From an uncultured Marinoscillum sp. (lineage in GTDB: Bacteria; Bacteroidota; Bacteroidia; Cytophagales; MED-G16): a DNA stretch of 64,000 bases. The first letter of the stretch is position 1. Every line of letters begins with the position of its first letter. This document shows positions 42,282 to 50,786 of the stretch, piece by piece. The notes below the pieces were generated by a model. That model was not told the DNA's origin and did no database searches. It saw nothing but the letters and a program-made list of their open reading frames with translations. Made by a program: the position numbers and the translations under genes. The stretch covers positions 51,333-115,332 of the forward strand of contig CACOFQ010000004.1 in assembly GCA_902626505.1 (NCBI GenBank), written 5' to 3'.

Positions 42282-43566
42282 ACATTTGTTGTAAAAGTCC
42301 TTTTTTAAAGGCCTTGGTATTTTCTATTTGGGTGTTAACTAAATCTATCTTTTTGTCAATAGCGGATAGAAAATTGGATATTTTTTGTTGTTCGTCTAAT
42401 GAAGGTAATCTTAGAGGTAATAGTTTTAAATCTTTAAGTTTAATACTTTTAAAAGAACTTCCTGTACTATTACTTTTAAGGTACCACTTTGAATCAGCAT
42501 TATTTAAAATAAAATATAAAAAATAAGGTTTAATTATGCTTTTTGCTCTGAGCATAAAAACAGACTCATTTATATTCCAATTAATTGGTTCTTCTTTTAG
42601 TAAATATGATTCTCCAACATTTCCAATACTTGACATAATAATATCATTTTTTGTCAGATTAGACCTTTTGGATATCATTTTCATTGCATCATCATCTATC
42701 TTTTCTGCTTTATCAAAATTTAATTTGCCATTATCTATATTCTTTATTGTTATATAATAATTATTTCCAAAACCAAGTTTGAAGTTTCTTCTTGGATTTA
42801 AACCTGTTGAAGTTCTTTCTAAAACCTCACCCAACTTCTTCTCCTCCCAATCAGGATATTTGTTTCCATTATCATCTTTAAAGCGTAACTCTTGGGAGAA
42901 GATTTTCTGCATTACGCCTTTTTTGTATTCGTTTAATAATTCTTTTTTTTTAGTTAGTTGTTTTAATTTATCATCTACAGAATTTAGGAAAGAAGTTATC
43001 TTTTTTTGTTCCTGATATTCAGGAATACTGAGTTTAACTTTCCCTAATCTACCAGTTGCAATACCTAACACTTTAGTCCCTTGAGCAATTACCATAACCT
43101 GTTTTCTAACTTTCCAGGTTTGCATTAAGTAAGTAGCAAATCCTTTAGCCATTTTATACTTATTTGGTCTTGCCAGAAATGTATGAAGCCCTGCTAAAAC
43201 CTTTTTATTATTAATATTAATAAGTTCAATAGTTTTTCCAATATCTTCATAATCTTCAGATGCATCTGCAACTACTAAGTCACCTTCTCTACAGTATTTT
43301 TCTTCATTATATTTACTTAAATCAACGTCATTATTTATTAGAGGGACCAATTCTTTAGTTAAATCAAATAAACTTGAAAACTTTGTGTGGATATCCCCAT
43401 AATGGATATTAAATACTTTGCCACTTTCATAATTAAGCTTATCTCTGGATAAGGAATTAGTAGAATAAAAATTATATATATCTCCATATAATTTTACGTT
43501 CCAATTTTTTTTAAAAGAAGAAAATCTTTTTTTAGGAAGTGTATTTTCAATTTTTAAGTCCATCAT
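42274..43566 (-). CDS. hsdS: Type I restriction specificity subunit S
   Basis: Two TRD-like halves with conserved regions ([28 protein letters not shown] and [40 protein letters not shown]). Confidence 0.93.
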   Translation of the reverse strand: [430 protein letters not shown]

Positions 43567-43567
43567 A

Positions 43568-45136
43568 TTATAAAGGCGGTTTAATATTTAGTTCCTTACA
43601 AAAACCTTCAATGGATTTGTCTATGTTACTAATATCACCATCTAATGATTGTAATTCATTACTAACTGATTCTAAATCAACTGGCTCCTCTTCTTCAAAA
43701 GTATCTACATATCGAGGTATGTTTAGGTTATATTCATTCTCTTTGATTTCATCTATTGAAGCTACATAACTGTACTTATCTTCAGTGTTTCTATTTCTGT
43801 AGGTATCTATTATTTTACCTATATGCTCTTTTCTTAGTACATTTTGCTTTCCAACTTTTTCAAATCCTTCTGAAGCATCTATAAATAGTATATCTTCATC
43901 CTGTTCTCTACATTTCTTAAATACCAAAATGCAGGTAGGTATGCCTGTTCCGTAGAATACTCCTCCAGGAATTCCGATAACTGCATCTAAGTAATTCTTT
44001 TCTTCTATCAAATATTTTCGAATATGCCCCTCAGCAGCGCCTCTAAATAATGCTCCGTGAGGTAATACTGTCGCCATAGTTCCATTCTCTGCTAATTGAT
44101 GTATCATATGTTGAACAAAAGCAAAATCAGCTTTACTTTTTGGTGCTAACTTACCGTATTGACTAAAGCGGTCATTTTGCAGGTGTATTGGATTTGCACT
44201 CCATTTAGCACTAAAAGGCGGATTGGCAACAATAGCCTCAAAACGCTTATCAAAATGTTGAGGGTTTTCTAAAGTGTCTTCTTGTTTTATATCGAACTTC
44301 TTATAATGCACATTATGAAGTATCATATTCATTCGTGCTAAGTTGTAAGTAGTATTATTCATTTCCTGTCCATAAAATGCGGAGACTTCTTTCACTTCTT
44401 TTGCAACACGAAGGAGTAGAGACCCAGAACCACACGTTGGGTCGTATACATTTTTTAATTTCTTTTTTCCTGTTGTAACAATTTTGGCTAATATCATAGA
44501 AACTTCTTGAGGAGTATAAAACTCACCAGCCTTTTTTCCTGCACCACTTGCAAACTGTGCAATGAGGTATTCATAAGCATCACCCAATACATCAAGCTCA
44601 GAATTTTCTAACTGAAAATCTATTTTATCTAAGTGAGCTAAAACCTTAGCAATTAGAGTATTTTTTTGTCCATCTTCTTTACCCAGTTTAGGTGAGGTAA
44701 GGTCTAAATCCTGAAACAAACCACCAAAGTCATCTTCACTATCTGTTCCTGTTGTACTTTGTTCAATATTTCTAAGAATATTTTTTAAATCTTCTATAAT
44801 AAAAGTTTCTCCACCATCTGAAGAGTTGCCCTTAGCTGATATGTGAGAAAATAATTCAGAGGGTTTTAGGAAATAACCCAACTTACTCAATGATTCTTTT
44901 TGAATTGCATTTAGATATTCTTTTCCATTAGAAGTATTTTCATTTAAGTCTTCGTACAAAAGATTATCTTCTTTTAATAATTTATTAGCATATAGGTGCA
45001 TTCTTTCTGATAGATACTTAAAGAAAATAAAGCCTAATATGTAATCTCTGAATTCATCAGCATCCATTTTTCCCCTAAGGGTATCTGCAATATTCCATAA
45101 TTGCTGTTCTAATTGTTTCTTTTGGTCTTCAGACAT
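43568..45136 (-). CDS. hsdM: Type I restriction methyltransferase subunit M
   Basis: AGEFYTPQEVSMILAKI, VYDPTCGSGSLLLRV, VANPPFSAKW. Confidence 0.96.
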   Translation of the reverse strand: MSEDQKKQLEQQLWNIADTLRGKMDADEFRDYILGFIFFKYLSERMHLYANKLLKEDNLLYEDLNENTSNGKEYLNAIQKESLSKLGYFLKPSELFSHISAKGNSSDGGETFIIEDLKNILRNIEQSTTGTDSEDDFGGLFQDLDLTSPKLGKEDGQKNTLIAKVLAHLDKIDFQLENSELDVLGDAYEYLIAQFASGAGKKAGEFYTPQEVSMILAKIVTTGKKKLKNVYDPTCGSGSLLLRVAKEVKEVSAFYGQEMNNTTYNLARMNMILHNVHYKKFDIKQEDTLENPQHFDKRFEAIVANPPFSAKWSANPIHLQNDRFSQYGKLAPKSKADFAFVQHMIHQLAENGTMATVLPHGALFRGAAEGHIRKYLIEEKNYLDAVIGIPGGVFYGTGIPTCILVFKKCREQDEDILFIDASEGFEKVGKQNVLRKEHIGKIIDTYRNRNTEDKYSYVASIDEIKENEYNLNIPRYVDTFEEEEPVDLESVSNELQSLDGDISNIDKSIEGFCKELNIKPPL

Positions 45137-45223
45137 AATTATTTAAAATGATATTTAAATTTAATATTTTGATTAGTCTTTAAGGAAAAAAAGGAATTAA
45201 TTCTTAATTATGGTGATTAACTA

Positions 45224-45478
45224 TCAATCTGAATCTTTAGTCAATCTATCTATTATTTCTACTGTGAAGTTTTGTTCTTCTTGTTCTTCTATTATTTGAG
45301 ATTTAGGAATGATGTATTGAAGTCCTATTTGTATGAGTTTTATCTTTTGATTAGAGTTCATTACTGAGATATCTAAACTATCTATTGTTTCATCTATGAT
45401 TTGAGATAACTTCTCCTTAACCTGACTTGATATCTTGTTTGGAGTACCTTTCTTTCTACCTCCTGTTTTAACTCTCAT
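45224..45478 (-). CDS. Small GGRKKGTPNK-motif protein (phage/mobile-element type)
   Basis: MRVKTGGRKKGTPNKISSQVKEKLSQIIDETIDSLD..KLIQIGLQYIIPK; basic N-terminal motif then helical region. Confidence 0.6.
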   Translation of the reverse strand: MRVKTGGRKKGTPNKISSQVKEKLSQIIDETIDSLDISVMNSNQKIKLIQIGLQYIIPKSQIIEEQEEQNFTVEIIDRLTKDSD

Positions 45479-45543
45479 TGTATCTATTTAAATCTATTTT
45501 AGACTACTTCTATATTTGCTTTTGTTAGATTTTTGTTTGAAGT

Positions 45544-45793
45544 CAAGACACACTTCCCCCATAGGAGGAAGGTGTTTTGCTTCCGTTTAGTTCTCGCCAG
45601 TTAGCAAGACATAGAGCTACAATCATATAACATTGCTCTAATCTGAGAGTATTTGGGTACCTATATGATTTGTACCCCCCGCGAGGCATCTCTCCTGCAC
45701 TTGCCTTGTCCCTATATGCTACTTTCTTGGGACTTTAAAATATAGACCGAAAGGTATTTAGCCGAAAAGTCTATGATTACATAGCTTTTTTTT
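45544..45793 (+). ncRNA. Candidate structured non-coding RNA, unknown class
   Basis: No long ORF; GC-richer than flanks; consecutive hairpins (45544-45579; CGAGGCA/TGCCTTG; GNRA-capped ACC-GAAA-GGT) and a terminator at the 3' end. Confidence 0.5.
45771..45793 (+). terminator. Intrinsic terminator
   Basis: CTATG-ATTA-CATAG hairpin followed by C and T8. Confidence 0.65.
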
Positions 45794-45817
45794 ATTATAT
45801 AACTCCATAGAAATCCG

Positions 45818-45848
45818 ATTTTGCATTTTGGAATAAAAATTTTAGATT
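45818..45848 (+). promoter_or_regulatory. Duplicated 31-bp promoter-like element, copy 1
   Basis: ATTTTGCATTTTGGAATAAAAATTTTAGATT, 30/31 identical to 47705-47735; TTTG-N19-TAGATT; 6 nt before the ATG. Confidence 0.6.
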
Positions 45849-45854
45849 ACTTTA

Positions 45855-47675
45855 ATGATAAATTCAGCAAGAGCAAATAGTTTGTCTGATTTATTTAATC
45901 AGGATAAATCTCTTATATATTTTGTTCCAAAATACCAGAGGGAATATATATGGTCAAAAAAGAACTGGGAACTTTTATTTGATGATATAATAACAAATGA
46001 TGAGGAACATTTTTTAGGATCTATTATTTGCATAAATACTAAAGTTGATTCATTAAAAGAAGATAAATTAGAGCTTATAGATGGCCAACAAAGAATGACA
46101 ACTTTGAGCTTGTTGTTGTTAGCTTTATACACTCATATGAAGTCGATTCCTATTGATAATTTAGATGAAAATGAAAAAGAAGAATTAAATACTGATTTAA
46201 TAAATTTAAAATATAGATTATTACTTAAGTCAGATAAAAGTAAACTTAGAATAGAGCCATCTATTTCAGGAAATAATAAAGAAGATTATTATTATTTATT
46301 TTCTCATAAAGTTGATTTTTTAGGCAGAGATTTACATCATAAACCATTAAATGCTGGAAATAGAAGAATTGTTAGGTGTTATAGATATTTTTTGGAGAGA
46401 CTAAAAGAGGAAAAAAATTTTAAAGATATTGGAGAGCCAATTTATAATTTAGATAAAAGTAAAGCATTACTTGCTAAAATCTATTCCTCAACTTTAGTTA
46501 AAATAGAAGTAAATACTCATTCTGATGCGTTTACTTTGTTTGAAACTCTAAATAATAGAGGCATACCTTTATCCCCTCTTGATCTTATAAAGAATTCCTT
46601 TTTAAATGAATCTGAAAAAGTAGATCCTGATTCATTAAATGAAAATTTTGAAAAATGGAATAAATTAATATCTAATCTTTCAGATGAATATGCAATTCAA
46701 GAAAGATTTTTAAGACATTTTTATAATGCTCACAAAAATAATCCTGATGTTGAAGTAAAAGGCAAGAATAGAGCTCTTAGATCAAATCTTATTGAGATTT
46801 ATGATAAACTTATTAAAAGAAATCCAAAATACTTTTTTAAAACTTTAAATATCAGTTCAGAAATATACAGTCAATTAATAGATCCAAATAATGAAAGTAA
46901 TACTGAGAGTATATCAAAAAGTTTAAGGGATTTATTAAATATTGGTGGAGCTCCATCATATGCTCTGATTTTATATGTATTTGAAGAGTGTAATATCAAT
47001 GAGGAAAAAAAGATAGAACTTATAGAATATCTTGTTAAATTCTTTTTAAAAAGAAATATATGTGATTCTCCACCAACAAGAGATCTTGATACTATATTTA
47101 TAGAAATCATAAAAAAATTATATAATCAAGGTTCTTATGATATAGGTATTATAAAATCTCACATTGAGAATTTATCTAATTATCCTTTAAATGAAATTTT
47201 TATAAAAAGATTAAAAGCAAGCTTATATGATGAAAATGTTGGTTCAACTCGTTTCATATTATGTAAGATTGAGGAATTAAATTCGACTAAGGAAACTTTT
47301 GTTGATTTATGGGCTAAAGATAGTTCAAATAAATATGTATGGACTATAGAACATATCTTTCCTCAAGGTGCTAATATTCCAGATGAATGGGTAAATATGA
47401 TAGCAAATGGAAATCTTAAAAATGCAGAAAATATACAAGAGGAATTAGTACATACAATTGGGAATCTTACTTTGACAGGTTATAATTCAAAACTTTCTAA
47501 TTTGTCCTTTCTTAAGAAGAGAGATAGAAAAGATCAAAATCAAAAACCTGTGGGATACAAAAATGGTTTGTTTTTAAATAATGAATTAAAAGACAAAGAC
47601 CAATGGAGAGAAGAAGATATAAGAGAAAGAGGTGAGTTTCTTATAGATTTAATTATTAAATATATTAATTCTTAA
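45855..47675 (+). CDS. DUF262/DUF1524-type (GmrSD-like) HNH protein, putative defence nuclease
   Basis: VPKYQREYIWSKKNWELLFDDI, ELIDGQQRMTTLSLLL, FETLNNRGIPLSPLDLIKN, C-terminal WTIEHIFPQ and IGNLTLTGYNSKLSNLSFLKKR. Confidence 0.88.
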   Translation: MINSARANSLSDLFNQDKSLIYFVPKYQREYIWSKKNWELLFDDIITNDEEHFLGSIICINTKVDSLKEDKLELIDGQQRMTTLSLLLLALYTHMKSIPIDNLDENEKEELNTDLINLKYRLLLKSDKSKLRIEPSISGNNKEDYYYLFSHKVDFLGRDLHHKPLNAGNRRIVRCYRYFLERLKEEKNFKDIGEPIYNLDKSKALLAKIYSSTLVKIEVNTHSDAFTLFETLNNRGIPLSPLDLIKNSFLNESEKVDPDSLNENFEKWNKLISNLSDEYAIQERFLRHFYNAHKNNPDVEVKGKNRALRSNLIEIYDKLIKRNPKYFFKTLNISSEIYSQLIDPNNESNTESISKSLRDLLNIGGAPSYALILYVFEECNINEEKKIELIEYLVKFFLKRNICDSPPTRDLDTIFIEIIKKLYNQGSYDIGIIKSHIENLSNYPLNEIFIKRLKASLYDENVGSTRFILCKIEELNSTKETFVDLWAKDSSNKYVWTIEHIFPQGANIPDEWVNMIANGNLKNAENIQEELVHTIGNLTLTGYNSKLSNLSFLKKRDRKDQNQKPVGYKNGLFLNNELKDKDQWREEDIRERGEFLIDLIIKYINS

Positions 47676-47704
47676 ACTGTCAAATAACTGTCAGACCTAC
47701 CTCT

Positions 47705-47735
47705 ATTTTGCATTTTGGTATAAAAATTTTAGATT
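47705..47735 (+). promoter_or_regulatory. Duplicated 31-bp promoter-like element, copy 2
   Basis: ATTTTGCATTTTGGTATAAAAATTTTAGATT; one mismatch to copy 1; 5 nt before the ATG at 47741. Confidence 0.6.
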
Positions 47736-47740
47736 GAAGG

Positions 47741-48352
47741 ATGGGGAAATTCAAAGAAATAAAAGCAAGTCCGAAAACTGGAAAAGAAAGTTTAACAGAT
47801 AATGGAAAGAATACAAACTATAATTTGTTTGACTTTTGGAGATGGAGCGTATCTGACATATTAAGTAATGCAACTCGTGGAAGGTTTGCTGAGTTTGTTG
47901 TTGGAACAGCAGTTGGACTTAATCCTAAAAATTTAAGAGACGAATGGGATGCTTATGACTTGACAACTGATGATGGAATCAAAATAGAAGTTAAATCTGC
48001 AGCATACATCCAAAGTTGGAAGCAAAAGAATTTTTCTACTATTTCTTTTTCTATTAAACCTGCCAGATATTGGGATGCAGAAACCAATATTCAACAAGAA
48101 AAACCAAAAAGACACGCTGACATTTATGTATTCTGTCATTTAAAACATAAAGACCAGAAAACTATTGACCCACTAAAAATGGAGCAATGGGATTTTTATG
48201 TTTTACCAACTTATCAACTTGACAATTATACAAGAAGTCAAAGTTCAATCACGATTAATTCACTAAAAAAAATGACTGAACCAAAAAAGTACAAAGAATT
48301 AAAAAACGAGATAACGAAAGCATATAAAGAACAAAAAAACTCCCAACCTTAA
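47741..48352 (+). CDS. Putative PD-(D/E)XK nuclease-like protein
   Basis: RGRFAEFVVGTAVGLNPKNLRDEWDAYDLTTDDGIKIEVKSAAYIQSW, resembling the E..D..EVK restriction-endonuclease core. Confidence 0.6.
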   Translation: MGKFKEIKASPKTGKESLTDNGKNTNYNLFDFWRWSVSDILSNATRGRFAEFVVGTAVGLNPKNLRDEWDAYDLTTDDGIKIEVKSAAYIQSWKQKNFSTISFSIKPARYWDAETNIQQEKPKRHADIYVFCHLKHKDQKTIDPLKMEQWDFYVLPTYQLDNYTRSQSSITINSLKKMTEPKKYKELKNEITKAYKEQKNSQP

Positions 48353-48369
48353 AGGCCTTAAAAGATTGA

Positions 48370-49143
48370 TTAATCGAAAGGTGCAAGTTCACTAATTCTA
48401 TGGTTTCTCTCTTTAATAAATTTCATTAAATTATTTTTATATAATCTATATTCCTCAACATTATTTGGTAAAGGAGAGCCATTAAACCCATTAAAAGGAA
48501 TCCAATATTTAATTGATGAATAATTTTCATTAACAAGGTCTTGAAGAAGAAAAAAATTAACATATTCTTTAAAATTTTCAAACAAATAAAAAAATTGAGA
48601 GTATCTCTTGAAGGTATTACTAAGTGGACTATCTTCATTAGAATAAAAACGCCTTATACATTCTAAAGTAAGGTCAAACCTATCTTTAATTTTTCTATTT
48701 AAACCACGAGAAGCGTTTATGGTCATTTTTTTATCTACTTGTTTTGAAGGAAAAATAATATAACCTCCAATAGTACTACACACAGAAAAAAATTGGTCCA
48801 TTTCAAAGTTTGGAATTTTATTAATAATTGGAGCCATTTGATTTGTGTATCTGTAAGTATGACTAATAGAATCGCTGGACAAAGTAAACTCTCCTAATTC
48901 TGACTTATGACAAAGAACTCTTGCAAGATTATCATTTAAATCAAACTTTAAACCAGAAGGCAAAGGTTTACTCCATAGAAGTTTGTGATAATTTCGAAGA
49001 GTTGGACTATAAGAGTCTGGGTCCTTTCCTTTAGGTGTATCAGAATAAACATCAAAAGTTACATCAATATAATTGTCCACTATTTTTTTTAATGAGAGAT
49101 ACTTAAATGTATTGAAAAAAGATTGATTAATCAAAGGTGCCAA
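48370..49143 (-). CDS. DUF6994-like uncharacterised protein (TTG start)
   Basis: DPDSYSPTLRNYHKLLWSKPLPSG, HKSELGEFTLSSDSISHTYRYT, TIGGYIIFPSKQVDKKMTINASRGLNRKIKDRFDLTLECIRRFY. Confidence 0.6.
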   Translation of the reverse strand: MAPLINQSFFNTFKYLSLKKIVDNYIDVTFDVYSDTPKGKDPDSYSPTLRNYHKLLWSKPLPSGLKFDLNDNLARVLCHKSELGEFTLSSDSISHTYRYTNQMAPIINKIPNFEMDQFFSVCSTIGGYIIFPSKQVDKKMTINASRGLNRKIKDRFDLTLECIRRFYSNEDSPLSNTFKRYSQFFYLFENFKEYVNFFLLQDLVNENYSSIKYWIPFNGFNGSPLPNNVEEYRLYKNNLMKFIKERNHRISELAPFD

Positions 49144-49182
49144 ATAAGTGCCAAGATTTTATATCTTTATAGGTAAGAGAAG

Positions 49183-49254
49183 TGCAAGCATTGTAAGAAA
49201 AAAGGGTGGAAGACCGGACTCGAACCGGCGACCTCCTGAACCACAATCAGGCGT
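49183..49254. repeat. Right 72-bp att repeat
   Basis: Identical to 38225-38296. Confidence 0.93.
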
Positions 49255-49279
49255 TCTAACCAACTGAACTACAACCACC
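49205..49279 (-). tRNA. tRNA-His (GTG)
   Basis: GGTGGTTGTAGTTCAGTTGGTTAGAACGCCTGATTGTGGTTCAGGAGGTCGCCGGTTCGAGTCCGGTCTTCCACC; anticodon loop TTGTGGT, T loop TTCGAGT, D stem GTTC/GAAC; CCA not encoded. Confidence 0.9.
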
Positions 49280-49327
49280 ATTTTGAATCAGCAAATCTAG
49301 AATAATGTTATTACTAAGACAAATTTT

Positions 49328-50665
49328 CTAATCTCTATTGAATTCCATTCTTAACCCTGAAGGCTCTCCATTGATTCTTCCATTTTTATATATATGATTT
49401 CCAGAAACGATTGTATGTATAACTTTTGAATTAAAACTTGTATTTTCAAAGGGACTCCATTTACATTTTGATAAAATATTATTCTCATCTACATCAGTTT
49501 TAGAATTGAAATCAAATAATACTATATCTGCAAAATACCCTTCTCTTATGTATCCTCTTTCTTTTATCTGAAATAGTTCAGCAACACTATGTGAAGTTTT
49601 CTCAACTATTTTCTCAATGGATATCTTATTATTTCTATTCATCTCAAGTAGTACTGGAAGTGAATATTGAATTAGAGGACCTCCTGATGGTGCATTAATA
49701 TATGTTCCTGATTTTTCCTCTTTTGTATGTGGTGCATGGTCGGTTGCAATTACATTAATCACTCCTTCATTTACAGCTTTAATTATAGCTTCTCTGTCAT
49801 CAGAAGTTTTTATTGCAGGATTCCATTTTATTAGACTCCCTAGCTTATCATAATCTTCATTTGAAAACCACATATGATGAAGACACGCCTCACATGTAAT
49901 GTTTTTATCTTTTAATGGAATCTTTTCAAATAGCTCCAACTCTTCTTTTGTTGAAATGTGTAAGACATGCAACTTAGCATTATGTTCTTGGGCTAGTGAT
50001 ATAGCGTTTGAGGAAGACTTATAGCATGCTTCTCTTGATCTAATAATGTGATGCTGATTAAATGGTATTTCATCTCCATACTTTTTTTGGGCATACTTTA
50101 AGTTTTCTTGAATAGTAAATTCATCTTCACAATGAGTTGTAATTATTACTTCTGAATATTTAAAAATATCGTTCAAAGCTTTTTCTCTATCAACTAACAT
50201 ATTTCCAGTAGAAGATCCCATGAAAATTTTTACTCCACAAATGTTATTTCTATCAATTCTTTTGACTTCCTCTATGTTGTCATTAGATGCTCCAAGATAA
50301 AATGAATAATTTCCAAATGATTTTTGTTGAGCAATATCATATTTATTTTCTAACTCTTGTATAGTTATTGCATTTGGAATTGTATTTGGCATTTCCATAA
50401 ATGAAGTTACTCCTCCAGCAATCGCAGCCATTGACTCAGTAAAAATGTCTCCTTTATGTGTTAAACCTGGCTCCCTAAAATGAACTTGATCATCAATTAA
50501 GCCAGGAATTAGGTATAGACCTTCAGCATCTATTTCATCGCACCTATGATTCACATTAATATTTTGACCGATTCTTTCTATTCTTTTTTTACTAATGAGA
50601 ACGTCTTTTATTTCCTGTTTATTTTCATTAATTATGGTAGCATTTTTTATAAGAATAGTACTCAT
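49328..50665 (-). CDS. pyrC: Dihydroorotase family protein
   Basis: GLIDDQVHFREPGLTHKGDIFTESMAAIAGGVTSFMEMPNT, VIATDHAPHTKEEK. Confidence 0.88.
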   Translation of the reverse strand: MSTILIKNATIINENKQEIKDVLISKKRIERIGQNINVNHRCDEIDAEGLYLIPGLIDDQVHFREPGLTHKGDIFTESMAAIAGGVTSFMEMPNTIPNAITIQELENKYDIAQQKSFGNYSFYLGASNDNIEEVKRIDRNNICGVKIFMGSSTGNMLVDREKALNDIFKYSEVIITTHCEDEFTIQENLKYAQKKYGDEIPFNQHHIIRSREACYKSSSNAISLAQEHNAKLHVLHISTKEELELFEKIPLKDKNITCEACLHHMWFSNEDYDKLGSLIKWNPAIKTSDDREAIIKAVNEGVINVIATDHAPHTKEEKSGTYINAPSGGPLIQYSLPVLLEMNRNNKISIEKIVEKTSHSVAELFQIKERGYIREGYFADIVLFDFNSKTDVDENNILSKCKWSPFENTSFNSKVIHTIVSGNHIYKNGRINGEPSGLRMEFNRD

Positions 50666-50786
50666 GTTGATAATTGATTTATTTACAAATTTAATTTAAT
50701 ACTGTTAATGAATATTCTTATAAACAATCAATTTTATTTTTCAACTTTGTGTATACATTTGCGTATATATTTTTTTAATATTTATA

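Larger units (their letters stand above)
38225..49254. mobile_element. Integrative defence island in tRNA-His, bounded by a 72-bp perfect direct repeat
   Basis: Identical 72-mers at 38225-38296 and 49183-49254 covering the tRNA-His 3' half plus downstream flank; tyrosine integrase immediately inside the left end; R-M and other defence-type cargo. Confidence 0.9.

Noticed and set aside
45544-45793. tmRNA, RNase P RNA, 6S RNA or retron msr-msd as identity of the structured region
   Set aside because: No ALAA-type tag frame, no RNase P conserved core, and no reverse transcriptase nearby; left as unknown class.
38225-49254. Island as a prophage or conjugative element
   Set aside because: No capsid, terminase, portal, relaxase, T4SS or replication genes; only an integrase and defence-like cargo.
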